Shown here: in pieces, positions 44,404 to 55,174 of the stretch
Numbering within the stretch: the first letter of the stretch is position 1
How the letters are laid out: each line of letters opens with the position of its first letter
Assembly (NCBI GenBank): GCA_016715765.1
Contig: JADJZJ010000026.1
Coordinates: 1-64,000, forward strand
DNA: 64,000 nt
Source of the DNA: Opitutaceae bacterium
Lineage (GTDB): Bacteria; Verrucomicrobiota; Verrucomicrobiia; Opitutales; Opitutaceae
Direction of reading: 5' to 3'
Made by a program: the position numbers and the translations under genes
The notes under the pieces: generated by a model
Seen by the model: only the letters and a program-made list of their open reading frames with translations
The model's database searches: none
Told to the model about the DNA's origin: nothing

Positions 44404-45420
44404 ATGGCAGCTAACCTCCTCGGCTACTTCTCGAACGACATCGGCATCGACCTCGGCACCGCCAACACACTCGTCTATGTAAAGGACAAGGGCATCGTCC
44501 TGCGTGAACCCTCGGTGGTCGCGCTCGACACCGTCTCCCGCAAGGTCCGCGCCGTCGGCGATGAAGCCAAGCGCATGCTCGGCCGCACCCCCGGCAACAT
44601 CACGGCCATCCGTCCCATGAAGGACGGCGTCATCGCCGACTTCGACGTCACCGAGGCCATGCTGCGCTACTTCATCCGCAAGGTCTCCAACACCTCCTTC
44701 CGCGCCCCGCCCCGCGTCGTCATCGCCATCCCCTCCGGCATCACCGAGGTCGAGAAGCGCGCCGTGAAGGATTCCGCCCTCCACGCCGGCGCCCGCGACG
44801 TCATCACGATCCCCGAGCCCATGGCCGCGGCCATCGGCGTCGGCCTGCCGATTGACGAGCCCGCCGCCAACATGATCGTGGACATCGGCGGCGGCACGAC
44901 CGAGATCGCCATCATTTCCCTCAACGGCATCGTCTTCTCCAAGTCCATCCGCGTGGCCGGCGACGAGCTCGACGCCGCGATCACCAATTACATGAAGCGG
45001 GCCTACAACCTGCTGATCGGCGAGCGCACGGCGGAAGAAATCAAGGTGCGCGTGGGCTCGGCCTACCCGCTGGACGAGGAACTCACCATGGAGGTCAAGG
45101 GCCGCGATTCCGTCGCCGGCCTGCCGAAGACCATCCACATCACCTCCCAGGAAATCCGCGAGGCGCTCAGCGACACCATCGCCGCCATCGTGGACGCCGT
45201 GCGCGTGACCCTCGAACGCTGCCCGCCCGAGCTTTCCGCCGACCTCGTGGACCGCGGCTTCGTCATGGCCGGCGGCGGCGCGCTCATCCGCGGCATCGAC
45301 CGCCTCCTCAGCGACAAGACCGGCCTGCCTGTCACGGTCTCGGACGATCCCCTCTCCGCCGTCGCCAACGGCACCGGCGCGGTCCTCAACGACCTCGCGT
45401 GGCTGATGCAGCACGTCTGA
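44404..45420 (+). CDS. mreB: Rod shape-determining protein MreB
   Basis: A 338-residue bacterial actin. It shows the phosphate-1 loop GIDLGTANTLVYVKDKGIV, IGVGLPIDEPAANMIVDIGG and TTEIAIIS (phosphate 2), and the adenosine motif FVMAGGGALIRGID. It polymerises under the membrane and guides peptidoglycan synthesis. Length is normal for MreB. It is followed by mreC after a 298-base gap that holds two GTAG repeats, so the mre genes may not be one transcript. Confidence 0.97.
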   Translation: MAANLLGYFSNDIGIDLGTANTLVYVKDKGIVLREPSVVALDTVSRKVRAVGDEAKRMLGRTPGNITAIRPMKDGVIADFDVTEAMLRYFIRKVSNTSFRAPPRVVIAIPSGITEVEKRAVKDSALHAGARDVITIPEPMAAAIGVGLPIDEPAANMIVDIGGGTTEIAIISLNGIVFSKSIRVAGDELDAAITNYMKRAYNLLIGERTAEEIKVRVGSAYPLDEELTMEVKGRDSVAGLPKTIHITSQEIREALSDTIAAIVDAVRVTLERCPPELSADLVDRGFVMAGGGALIRGIDRLLSDKTGLPVTVSDDPLSAVANGTGAVLNDLAWLMQHV

Positions 45421-45438
45421 CGCGGCGCAGGGCAATAA

Positions 45439-45518
45439 GTAGGGCAGGTCTCTGACCTGCCTTCGTGTGCCACCCTGCGGATGCAGCGTTAAATGGGCAG
45501 GTCAAAGACCTGCCCTAC
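45439..45518. repeat. GTAG...CTAC inverted-repeat pair
   Basis: GTAGGGCAGGTCTCTGACCT with GGTCAAAGACCTGCCCTAC; the same AGGTC(T)TGACCTGCC family recurs at 57504 and 63558. It lies between mreB and mreC. Confidence 0.75.
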
Positions 45519-45570
45519 TTCCGGGCCCGACCCCCCTTGTCATTCTGAGCGCTCTTAGCATTCCGAATTT

Positions 45571-45645
45571 GTAGGGCGGGGATTCCGATCCCCGCCTCGA
45601 ACATCTTCACTCATTCGAAGGCGGGGATCGGAATCCCCGCCCTGC
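45571..45645. repeat. GTAG inverted-repeat pair with altered right end
   Basis: GTAGGGCGGGGATTCCGATC faces GATCGGAATCCCCGCC, ending CTGC instead of CTAC. Same family as the outer arms at 35350-35568. Confidence 0.7.
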
Positions 45646-45718
45646 AACCTGACCCCTCCGTTACCCCCGCCCCCATTTCGGTTCGCCAACCGCCGATTCC
45701 CGTACGTAATCCAACTCC

Positions 45719-46546
45719 GTGCCTCCCCGTTTCGACCAAGCCCGTCCCTTCGTCACCCTCGGCGTGGTCGTGCTCGTCTGGATCCTCCTGCCCGTCGTCA
45801 TCAAGGGCTTCCTGCGCGTCAGCTTCTTTGAACTCCAGGCCCCGGTGTCAGTCCCGGCCTCCTATCTCCGCGACCTGCAGGATTACTGGAGCCTGCGGGT
45901 GCACTCCAAGACGGAGCTGATCGCCGCCGGCCGCGACCTCGCCCGCGTCAACGCCTCCTACGAACTGGCCAGCCAGCAGCACGCCGAGTTCCTCGCCGAG
46001 ATCCGCCGCCTGGAGGACCTCCTCCGCCTGCCCGCCCACAGCCAGTACCGTTTCGAGCATGCCCGGGTCGTCCGGCGCGACTTCTCCGGCTGGTGGCAGC
46101 AACTCGTCATCCGCAAGGGCCGCAACTACGGCATCCCGGTCGGCGCCCCCGTCGTCTTCAGCGGCGGCGTGGTCGGCCGCGTGATTGCCGTCCACGCCTA
46201 CACGGCCGTGGTTGAACTCATCAGCAGCCCCACCCTGCGCCTCGCCGCCGTCGTCGAGGGCGACACCCGGCCGATGAGTTTCCAGGGCGGACTGAACACC
46301 ACCTTCGGCCCGGCCCATGGCGTCATCGAATTCGTTCCCCTCGACATCTTCGCCAGCGCCAACTCCACCCGCCGCCTCGTCACCTCCGGCCTGGGCGGCG
46401 TCTTCCCCCCCGGCCTCACCCTCGGGCAAGTGGTGAAAATCGAGCCCAGCACCGACGGCCTGTTCAAGACCGGCGAGGTCCTGCTCGACCAGCGCCTCGG
46501 CGAACTGATCGAGGTCACCGTCCTCGTCCCGCTCAATGAAGGCTGA
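45719..46546 (+). CDS. mreC: Rod shape-determining protein MreC
   Basis: A 275-residue protein starting at a GTG (45719). One N-terminal membrane helix (residues 11-31, FVTLGVVVLVWILLPVV), then a helical coiled-coil region (about 45-100), then the two beta-barrel domains of MreC with VIRKGRNYGIPVGAPVVFSG and VTSGLGGVFPPGLTLGQV. It links MreB filaments to the cell wall synthases in the periplasm. Order mreB-mreC-mreD-PBP2 supports the call. Confidence 0.93.
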   Translation: MPPRFDQARPFVTLGVVVLVWILLPVVIKGFLRVSFFELQAPVSVPASYLRDLQDYWSLRVHSKTELIAAGRDLARVNASYELASQQHAEFLAEIRRLEDLLRLPAHSQYRFEHARVVRRDFSGWWQQLVIRKGRNYGIPVGAPVVFSGGVVGRVIAVHAYTAVVELISSPTLRLAAVVEGDTRPMSFQGGLNTTFGPAHGVIEFVPLDIFASANSTRRLVTSGLGGVFPPGLTLGQVVKIEPSTDGLFKTGEVLLDQRLGELIEVTVLVPLNEG

Positions 46547-46676
46547 GAGGGAGTGAAGGAAAATGGGAATGAGGTAATGAGGGAATAAGTGTCCATACCA
46601 CCGCGGTCCCGCCCCCCACTCCATAACTCTCCCACTCTCTCACTCCCTAAATCCCTCGCTCCCCCTTCCCTCCCCC

Positions 46677-47189
46677 ATGCGCCGCCGCTGGCTCATCATC
46701 TTTCTCACCCTCCTCCTGCTCTGGGTCCTGGTCGCGCAGGTGAACCACTACCTGGCGCTGTGGCGGGTCTACCTTTTTGTCGGGGGGCTCTACGTCACCT
46801 ATGCCGCGCTCCAGCTGCCGCTGCGTTCCGGGCTGGCCGCCTCGCTCCTCGGCGGTCTGCTCTGTGACGCCAACAGCCCCGTGCCGCCGGGCACGCATGT
46901 CATTCTCTTCGCCGCCGCCCATGCCGTCCTGTTCCATGTGCGCGACCGGGTGCCCAGGGATCAGACCATAACGCGCGTCATCATCGCCCTGCTGGCCAAC
47001 CTCGCGCTCTTTCTCGTCTTCTCCTTCCTGCTGATCGGGCTTTCGCCCACCCCCGCCGCCATCTGGCCGCGGCTGATCTTCGACCTGGTCTGCTCCCAGG
47101 TCTTCCTCGCGCTGATCGCCCCGTGGTTCTTCGCCCTGCAGGGCCGCGCCCAGGAACTCGCCGGGCTCCGGGAGCGCAGCATTTACTGA
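46677..47189 (+). CDS. mreD: Probable rod shape-determining membrane protein MreD
   Basis: A 170-residue hydrophobic protein with about five membrane segments (WLIIFLTLLLLWVLVAQV at the N-terminus, VYLFVGGLYVTYAAL, ALLANLALFLVFSFLLIG and others). Sequence conservation in MreD is weak, and the call rests on topology, size and position between mreC and the PBP2 gene. Confidence 0.8.
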   Translation: MRRRWLIIFLTLLLLWVLVAQVNHYLALWRVYLFVGGLYVTYAALQLPLRSGLAASLLGGLLCDANSPVPPGTHVILFAAAHAVLFHVRDRVPRDQTITRVIIALLANLALFLVFSFLLIGLSPTPAAIWPRLIFDLVCSQVFLALIAPWFFALQGRAQELAGLRERSIY

Positions 47190-47198
47190 CCGCGCACC

Positions 47199-49165
47199 AT
47201 GGCCGGCCATTCCCCAGACCAGTCGGGCAGCCTGCTCGAGTCCCACAAGGGCTACGATCCGCGCGTCATCCTGTTTTATTTCATCATCGCCCTCCTGCTC
47301 TGCGTCCTCGCCGGCGGCATCGCCTTCCAGCAGCTGTTCAAGGCCGACGTCCACCACGACCGCGAGCGCATGCAGAGCCAGCGGCGCATCCTCGTCCCGG
47401 GTCCGCGCGGCAACCTCTACGACCGCGATGGCCGCCTCCTCGTCGGCAACCGGCCGCGCTTTGCGGCCGTGCTCTACCTCGACGAACTCCGCAGCGAGTT
47501 CCGCCGCGAGTACATCCGCATCCGGAAGAATTACCGCGAGTCCGGCGACAAGGACGTCCCCACGTCCTCGCAGATGGAGCAGCTCGCCCGCACCAGCGTG
47601 GTGCAGCGGTACCTCGACCAGGTGAACGACATCCTGCGCCGCAACGACCAGGTCAACCCCCGGAACCTGCGGAACCATTTCGCCCGCGAACTCCTCCTGC
47701 CCTACACGCTGCGCGACGACCTGGAGGCGGCCGACTACGCCCGGCTGCTCGAGAGCCTCCCGGTGCAGTCGCCGCTGCAGGTCTACACCTCCAGCACGCG
47801 CTACTACCCGTACGGCTCCGCCGCGGCCCACACCCTGGGCTACGTGGCCATCGATCCCGATTTCGAGGCGCAGGATTTCCCCGGCGAGGACCTCACCACC
47901 TTCAAGATGAAGGGCAGCGTCGGCCGCGCCGGCCTGGAGCAGAAGTTCGACGCGCAGCTGCAGGGCGAGCCCGGCGGCACGATTTTCCGCGTCGATCCCT
48001 CGGGCTACAAAATCAACCCGCCGCTCGAGCGCCGTTTGCCGGTGCAGGGCCGGAACCTCACCATCAGCCTCGACATCGACCTGCAGCTGGCCGCGGAGAA
48101 AAAGATGACCGATACCGAGATGGCCGGCGCCGCCGTGGCGCTGGATGTCGCGACGGGCGAGGTGCTGGTGCTCGCCAGCAAGCCCGACTACGACCTCAAC
48201 GACTTCACCCCGCGCCTCAGTTTCGCCAAGGCCGCCGAGATCAACGAAAAGGGTGCGTGGTACCCCCGCGCCATCCAGGGCACCTATGCCACGGGTTCGG
48301 CGTTCAAGATCCTCACCTCCATCGCCGGCCTGCGCAGCGGCGCCATTCTGCCCGACACGAAGGTGGACTGCCCCGGCTACTACCTTGTCGGCAGCCGGCG
48401 CTTCGCCTGTCACGACGGCCATGCCCACGGCCTGATCGACTACCGCACCGCCGTGGAAAAGAGCTGCAATGTCTTCTTCTACAAATACGGCCTCGAGATC
48501 GGACCCGATCTCATCGCCGCCGAGGGCCGCCGCTTCACCTCGACCGGCCGACGGGCATCGAGCTCGCCCACGAAACCCCGTCGATGATTGTCCCCGACCC
48601 CGATTGGAAACTGCGCACCCAAAAGGAGCGCTGGTTCCCCGGCGACACGGCCAATCTCTCCATCGGCCAGGGTTTTCTCCGCGTCACGCCGCTCCAAATG
48701 GCGTCTTTCATCGCCTCCGTCGCCCGCAATCAGATTCATACTCCGCCCACCCTGATCCACGATCCGAAGCGTGCGCGCCTCAACACCGAGCCCATCGGAC
48801 TCCCGGCAGAAAGCTATGCCGCCCTGCTCGAAGGCATGGAGCGGGTCACGCAGAGCGGAGGCACGGCCAAATTCTTCGCGCTGCCCTTCATGCACATTTC
48901 CGGCCTGCGCATCGCCGGCAAGACCGGCACGGCCCAGAAACGCACCGAAAAGGGCACGGTCAATTTCGCCTGGTTCATCTGCTTTGCACCGATCGAGAAA
49001 CCCGAGATCGCCATCGCCGTCATGATCGAGGGTGACACCCCCGGCGAAGAAGCCGGCGGCGGCACCTACTCCGCACCCGTGGCCCACGCCATCCTGAAGA
49101 CCTGGTGGGAAAAGAAAAACCGGCCTGCGACGACGGCGTTCAGCCCGTTCAAGAAGCCGGAGTGA
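47199..49165 (+). pseudogene. mrdA: Penicillin-binding protein 2 (MrdA), one-base frameshift
   Basis: A class B PBP that crosslinks peptidoglycan during elongation. One membrane helix (IIALLLCVLAGGIAFQQLF), the dimerisation motif ILVPGPRGNLYDRDG, and a transpeptidase domain with catalytic Ser367 in TGSAFKIL (SxxK), then SCN in VEKSCNVFFYKYG, and KTG in IAGKTGTAQK. The frame breaks at about 48536: GRRF should be followed by HLDRPTGIELAHE, which is in the next frame. A single C missing from TTCCACC repairs it. The protein is essential in many rods and the remainder is perfectly conserved, so an assembly error is the most likely cause, though other PBP2 genes may exist elsewhere. Confidence 0.9.
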
Positions 49166-49235
49166 GCGGAGCGGGACGGGGCGGAGAACGCTCAACGTTT
49201 AACTTTTAACGCTTAACGCTCAAGTATCGGGTTGT

Positions 49236-49422
49236 GTAGCTACGAGCGTGAGCGAGTGGATGGGAAACGCTGAACGTCGAACGCTGAAGGTCAGGCAACG
49301 CAAGGTAGCTACGAGCGTGAGCGAGTGGAGCCTTGTCCCTTTGTAGGGCTGGACCTTGGTCCAGCCTCGAATACGTAACTGGCAGCGCTGCAATAACAGG
49401 CGTCACCAAGGTGACGCCCTAC
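49236..49422. repeat. Cluster of GTAG repeats in the mrdA/tgpA gap
   Basis: Two direct copies of GTAGCTACGAGCGTGAGCGA start at 49236 and 49305. Then GTAGGGCTGGACCTTGGTCC (49343) faces CACCAAGGTGACGCCCTAC (ends 49422). Arms of another repeat type (AACGCTCAACGTTTAACTT near 49190; GTTCAGCGTTTAGAAGTTCA near 49445) flank the cluster. The genes on both sides converge on it. Confidence 0.7.
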
Positions 49423-49462
49423 AGGGCGGAATTCAGCACTTCAGCGTTCAGCGTTTAGAAGT

Positions 49463-51664
49463 TCAGCGTTCAACGTTCGCGCGGCGCCTCGCCGCGCGCC
49501 TCGCCTTCCTCCACACCGCCGCCGGCTCCGGCCAGCCCGCCGGCGCCCCGTAGCGCAGCCGCTGCAAATCCGCCACCACGGCGGGATCCGCCTCCACTCC
49601 GCGCAGCCGCGCCAGCCAGCGCCCGGCCTTGCGCCGCACGGGATCTTCGCGCCGGGCATGCCGGCCGTGAAACAGCCGCCACATCGCCGGACGGAACCTC
49701 CAGCCCAGCCACGCGACTCCGCCCAGCGCGGCCAGCACCGCCAGCCAGCGTCCCGCCCGCGCCAGATCCCAGGGCGAGGCAAGCCAGGCCTTGAGCCTCG
49801 CCACCCCGCGCTCCAACGCCTGCCGCAGCCGCCGCCCCGTCTCCTGCGTCGCGGTCTTCACCGCCTTCAGGGTCTCCTCCTGCGTGCGCTGGTCGAAATT
49901 GACGATCCGCCGGTACCAAAACACCCGCAGGCTGTCGAGGCGGGCTGACCAGCTCCGGTCCACGCGCGCCGTCTGCCCCGCCGCCGGCCCCGTCTGCTCC
50001 GCCCCCGCCGCCACGGCCCCCGGGGTCGGATCCACCCGGCGCCAGCTGGCCGTCGCCGGGTCGAAGACCTCGCACCAAGCGTGGGCGTCGGAATTGCGGA
50101 GGGTGAAATTGTTACTGAAGCCGTTCCAGCTGCCGCCCTTGAACCCTGTGACGATCCGGGCCGGATAACCGGCTTCGCGGGCGAGCAGCACCAGCGCCCC
50201 GGCGAACAGCTCGCAATGCCCGGGCTCCCGGGAATCCAGCCAGCGCACGAGCGAATCGCCGGCTCCGGCCGGCACCCGCGATTGCAGCGAGTAACGGTGC
50301 CGCGCCGCCAGCCAGGCACTGGCCTTGACGCCAAACTCATCCGCGCCGGATTCCCGGCCGCCCCTGATCTCGGCGACGACTCGCGCCAGCACGGCCCGGT
50401 CCGGTTCCGTGAGTTGCAGCCGGAGTTGCGGCATCTCCGCCGCCCCGGCTTCCGCCGCCAGGCCCAGCCGGTTCGCCAGACCCGGATCCGGCAGCACCCC
50501 GGCCTGCGTCATGCCCTCGACCCGGTACGCCGTCATCGAGACGGGTTCGTCCCGCAGCGCGACGAGGCCGAGCCGGTCCGCAAAGCGGAAATTCTGCCGC
50601 TCGCGAAAGCGGAGCATCTCAAACGTCCCGAGCAGCGGCAGGTAGCGGCTGACGCCCGCCTCCAGGTAAAAGGTCCAGTAAACCGACTCCCCGCGCCGCG
50701 CCCGGGCAATGCCCCGCAACTGCGCATCCGACCGCTCGGCCGAAAATGTTTCCAGGCGCAGCGCCGGCGAAATCCGGAACGAACCCTCCCGGTAATCGTC
50801 CAGCACCACCATGCGCCAGTAGGGCTCGGCGGGAATGCGGGTCGGATCCGACACGTCCACGCTCACCGCCACGCTGTTGTCCTGCTGGATGTCCGTGACG
50901 TCGCCGAACTTGATGCTGTCGGAAAACCCCGTGCGGGCCTTCTTCGTCATGAACCGTTCCAGGAACAGGCTGTTCTCCAGCTGGAACCGGGGGATGGCCA
51001 GGAACAGCAGGGCCGAGACGGCCACCACGCCCATGAACAGCAGCGAACCCAGCGCGACCACCCGCCAGTCCAGCACCTCGCGCACCCGGCGCAGCAGGCG
51101 CCCCCAATGCGCATGCACCGCCCAGGCTGGCGGTCCGTCCGCCGGCGCGACCGCGGCCGCCATCGTCCGGTCGCCGGCCGGCGGCACCTCGGTAAGCGTG
51201 ATCACCAGCAGGAATCCGAGCGCGCAGGCCGTGAAGGCGAGGATCTGCGCGGCAAACGCCAGCGACACGGTCAGCACGCCCGCCACCACGATGAGAAACA
51301 GGCCCAGCACGATGATCTGCAGGTCATCGCGCCGCTTGCGGTAGCTGATGCCGCGGTACAGCAGCAGCAGGATGTCGAGCCGCACGATCGGGGGCAGCAC
51401 CTCCTTGGTCAGGTAAAGGTCCCCCGCAAAAAAGATCACGATGGCCGGGAACGCCAGCCGGTGCACCCACGACGGCACGCGCGCCGGGAGGGTCGGACGC
51501 GCGATCACCAGCGCCACCGCGGCGGCCGTCACGGCCGTGAGCGTCCATGCGTCGATCTCCATGTACAGGACGGTGACCGCCGACAGCAGCACGAGCAGGC
51601 CGCCGAGCAGCCACTTGAGCTGCGCGAGCTCCTCGGAGTTAAGCTGAGGCCGCTTTGGTGCCAT
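49463..51664 (-). CDS. Transglutaminase-like membrane protein (TgpA/DUF3488 type)
   Basis: A 733-residue protein. The N-terminal 240 residues hold about six membrane helices (DUF3488-like). Next comes a periplasmic transglutaminase-like domain with catalytic Cys in GHCELFAGALVLLAREAG, then ARIVTGFKGG, and His and Asp in DAHAWCEVFDPATASW. A further membrane helix near 620-650 precedes a cytoplasmic tail. It overlaps the DUF58 gene by 26 bases, and with moxR forms the widespread MoxR-DUF58-TgpA operon. Confidence 0.9.
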   Translation of the reverse strand: MAPKRPQLNSEELAQLKWLLGGLLVLLSAVTVLYMEIDAWTLTAVTAAAVALVIARPTLPARVPSWVHRLAFPAIVIFFAGDLYLTKEVLPPIVRLDILLLLYRGISYRKRRDDLQIIVLGLFLIVVAGVLTVSLAFAAQILAFTACALGFLLVITLTEVPPAGDRTMAAAVAPADGPPAWAVHAHWGRLLRRVREVLDWRVVALGSLLFMGVVAVSALLFLAIPRFQLENSLFLERFMTKKARTGFSDSIKFGDVTDIQQDNSVAVSVDVSDPTRIPAEPYWRMVVLDDYREGSFRISPALRLETFSAERSDAQLRGIARARRGESVYWTFYLEAGVSRYLPLLGTFEMLRFRERQNFRFADRLGLVALRDEPVSMTAYRVEGMTQAGVLPDPGLANRLGLAAEAGAAEMPQLRLQLTEPDRAVLARVVAEIRGGRESGADEFGVKASAWLAARHRYSLQSRVPAGAGDSLVRWLDSREPGHCELFAGALVLLAREAGYPARIVTGFKGGSWNGFSNNFTLRNSDAHAWCEVFDPATASWRRVDPTPGAVAAGAEQTGPAAGQTARVDRSWSARLDSLRVFWYRRIVNFDQRTQEETLKAVKTATQETGRRLRQALERGVARLKAWLASPWDLARAGRWLAVLAALGGVAWLGWRFRPAMWRLFHGRHARREDPVRRKAGRWLARLRGVEADPAVVADLQRLRYGAPAGWPEPAAVWRKARRAARRRANVER

Positions 51665-52916
51665 CGACGTAGGCGACGACCCCGCGCGCGCCGTCGGGCG
51701 CGAAGGTCATCAGGTTGCGGTTGCCGCCGCCCGCGTGGAAGGCGCCACGCTCGCTGCGCGCGCCGGGTTCCGGCACGCGTCCGCCCTCCGGCACCGGCGG
51801 CACCGCCGCCAGCCGGTCGAGGAAGGCCTCCAGGTCGTGCACGCTGCGCACGGCCAGCGGCGACCCGTCATCGATCGCCACGCGGATCAGCTGCCCGCAG
51901 CGGAACAGATCCTCCGCCAGGGTGGCGACGAGACTGAGGCCGAGTTCGAACTGCTCGGGCCGCGTCCACAGCGCGGCATCCGTGCGCAGCCACAGGGAAT
52001 AGCCCTCGGAACTCTCCGCCGTGAACTGGCGCACCACCAGCTGGCCGGTCCGGGCGCTGGCCTTCCAGTGGATCAACCGGTGCGAGTCCCCGTTGGCGTA
52101 GCGCCGCAGCGACAGGAGATCCCCGCCGCTGCCGGCGCGCTCAAGCTGCTCGCCGCCGGACGGCCGCCGGGCGCCGGCCGCCCCGTGCCGGCGGTACTCG
52201 ACCGGCGCGGGCCACACGGTCACCTCGTGCGCCGCGTCGGAGGCGAGGCTCTTGCTGAGAAATCCGAACGGAAACAGCGAACCCACGCCGGCCAGCTCGA
52301 TGCGCCACTGCCCGCGCCGCGGCGGCACCAGGGTCCATTCGACCTGCGCGCTGCCCTGCGGATCGAGCCGCGAGCTCAGGTGCAGCCGGGCGCTCGCGCT
52401 GGCCTGGCCGGCCTTCGCCAGCATGGCCCGCACATCCCGGCCCTTGGCGGTGAAGGTGCTCTCCGCCTTCGCGGGCGCGAGGTCCGCCGGCCGGGCCGCG
52501 AGATCGAACCACAGTCCGTAGGTGGGCAGGAAGCGCTTGCGGTTGTCCAGGTCGACCGCGACCACGGCCGCCTGCCCGACCCGCCACGGCGGCGTGAACC
52601 GCAGCCGCCAGCGGACCTTGGAAAAGTTCAGCCACGACAGCACCCCGCTGAGGATCAGGCAGGCGAGCAGCAGCGAGAGGGTGATGAACAGGATGTTGTT
52701 GGCGGAGTTGTAGGCCGCCGAGCCGATGCCCAGCGACAGCAGGGTCAGCAGGGTCCCGGGCACGGTCAGCATGATCCGCTGCCCGCGCTGCGGAAACACC
52801 AGCGCCCAGAGCAACCGGTTCCAGGTAAAGCGGCGCTTGCGCCCGCCATGACCGGGACCCGACCAGTCGGCGGAACCGTTCCGGGGTGCATCGATGGCGT
52901 TCAGGCTGGCGGGCAT
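51639..52916 (-). CDS. DUF58 domain protein
   Basis: A 425-residue protein with two N-terminal membrane helices (LTVPGTLLTLLSLGIGSAAY and ILFITLSLLLACLILSG). The DUF58 signature is GDLLSLRRYANGDSHRLIHW with KASARTGQLVVRQF near residue 290-325. DUF58 proteins usually resemble von Willebrand factor A domains and partner MoxR ATPases. It is between moxR and the transglutaminase gene. Confidence 0.9.
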   Translation of the reverse strand: MPASLNAIDAPRNGSADWSGPGHGGRKRRFTWNRLLWALVFPQRGQRIMLTVPGTLLTLLSLGIGSAAYNSANNILFITLSLLLACLILSGVLSWLNFSKVRWRLRFTPPWRVGQAAVVAVDLDNRKRFLPTYGLWFDLAARPADLAPAKAESTFTAKGRDVRAMLAKAGQASASARLHLSSRLDPQGSAQVEWTLVPPRRGQWRIELAGVGSLFPFGFLSKSLASDAAHEVTVWPAPVEYRRHGAAGARRPSGGEQLERAGSGGDLLSLRRYANGDSHRLIHWKASARTGQLVVRQFTAESSEGYSLWLRTDAALWTRPEQFELGLSLVATLAEDLFRCGQLIRVAIDDGSPLAVRSVHDLEAFLDRLAAVPPVPEGGRVPEPGARSERGAFHAGGGNRNLMTFAPDGARGVVAYVDGTKAASA

Positions 52917-52960
52917 GGAGTTGGATAATCGATCGGATCAGCCTTAGTCGGACTCATGCC

Positions 52961-53090
52961 GTTGAACCACAGATGCACACAGATAAACACAGATGATTTG
53001 CCTCACCGCATGGTGTACCGAAACCCAAACCATGACTTTTGTAATCCATTCTGATCTGTGTTCATCTGTGTCTATCTGTGGTTTCCAACG
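52961..53090. repeat. ACCACAGAT inverted-repeat pair
   Basis: GTTGAACCACAGATGCACAC and GTCTATCTGTGGTTTCCAAC face each other in the moxR-DUF58 gap, with the tandem word ACACAGAT repeated inside each arm. It separates the two genes by about 220 bases. Confidence 0.75.
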
Positions 53091-53138
53091 GGATTGTTCC
53101 GGCTAAGCGGTCCGATCCGTCAGATGAGAATACTCTCC

Positions 53139-54110
<972 letters not shown>

Positions 54111-54220
54111 GGGCCGCCAGCGTACGGGGAGCCGGCCGGGGCGCAAATGCAAAGCCGGTTTTGCCGGTCGCGGACCGGTTCAGGCTTCCGTCCACCGGTC
54201 CGGTCCGCTTCGCTCCGCCG

Positions 54221-55174
54221 ATGCAGATCGGCCTGGACACCTACTCGCTCCACATCGTGCTGGCCGCCGGGGAATACGACCTGTTCCGGACGCTCGACTG
54301 GATGGAGGCCCGCGGACTGCAGGGTCTGCAGATCAACATCAACGGTCCGCGCGGCCGCTTCCTCGGCGGCGACCCCGCCGACCGGACCCATGTCCGCCGC
54401 GTGCGCGCGGCTTTGGCCGCGAAAGGTTTCTTCGTGGAGATTGGCGGCAATGAAACCCGGCCGGAAGCCCTGCGCTGGCAACTGGAGCTCTGCGCCGAAC
54501 TGGGCGCGGACGTCCTCCGCACCGTGCTGGTCTTCGGCGACGGCCTGGCGAACACCTTCGCCCGGGTGCGGCAGGATCTGGAGGCCGTCCTGCCGGTCGC
54601 GAGCGCGCTGGGCGTGAAGATCGCCCTCGAGAACCACGAGGACATCACCGCCGGCGAACTGCGGCAGTTTCTCGCACTCGTCGACGATCGCTGGATCGGG
54701 GCGTGCCTGGACACCGGCAACGACCTGGCGCTTTACGGCGACCCGGTCGACGCGGCCCGGCACCTGGCGGCCCGGGCGTTCTCCATCCATCTCAAGGACC
54801 ACCGCCTGGTCCGGGTGGCCGGCGAGGTCTTCAGCGTCGGCGTGCCGCTGGGCACGGGTGAAATCGACCTGCCAACGATCATCGGACTCATTCGCCGCGA
54901 AACCCCGCGGCCACGGCTCCTCATCCAGGATACGACGGGGTATTCCTCTCGGCTCAATCCCTTCAACCGTCGCGACCTGTCGCCGCCGCACGACTATCCG
55001 GGCCTCCCATCGTATCCATCGGTCGCCGCCCTCGAGGCCGACGGCCTCCGGCTGAATCTTTCCGGTCTCGACGCCGCCGGGCTGAGCGCGCTCGCGGCCC
55101 GGCAGTTCCGCATACTCGACCAGGACATCGCCCATGTGCGTCGCGTCCTGGACGGTTTAGCGGACTCTCCCTAA
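54221..55174 (+). CDS. Xylose isomerase-like TIM-barrel (sugar phosphate isomerase/epimerase) protein
   Basis: A 317-residue protein of the AP endonuclease family 2 fold. Key metal-binding pieces are KIALENHEDITAGELRQF near residue 134 (Glu), GACLDTGNDLALYG near 164, SIHLKDHRLVRV near 187 (His) and RLLIQDTTGYSS near 230 (in place of a late Glu). The family contains sugar epimerases and inosose isomerases. It is divergent from moxR with 110 bases between starts, and its stop lies within the stop of the convergent sialidase gene. Confidence 0.85.
   Translation: MQIGLDTYSLHIVLAAGEYDLFRTLDWMEARGLQGLQININGPRGRFLGGDPADRTHVRRVRAALAAKGFFVEIGGNETRPEALRWQLELCAELGADVLRTVLVFGDGLANTFARVRQDLEAVLPVASALGVKIALENHEDITAGELRQFLALVDDRWIGACLDTGNDLALYGDPVDAARHLAARAFSIHLKDHRLVRVAGEVFSVGVPLGTGEIDLPTIIGLIRRETPRPRLLIQDTTGYSSRLNPFNRRDLSPPHDYPGLPSYPSVAALEADGLRLNLSGLDAAGLSALAARQFRILDQDIAHVRRVLDGLADSP

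Noticed and set aside
49236..49422. CRISPR-like array of repeated units
   Set aside because: The units are inverted or irregularly spaced GTAG repeats with no constant spacer length and no cas genes.
50081..51937. Plus-strand open frame over 600 codons
   Set aside because: Antisense to the transglutaminase-like gene, which has full catalytic motifs; the opposite strand is a compositional shadow.
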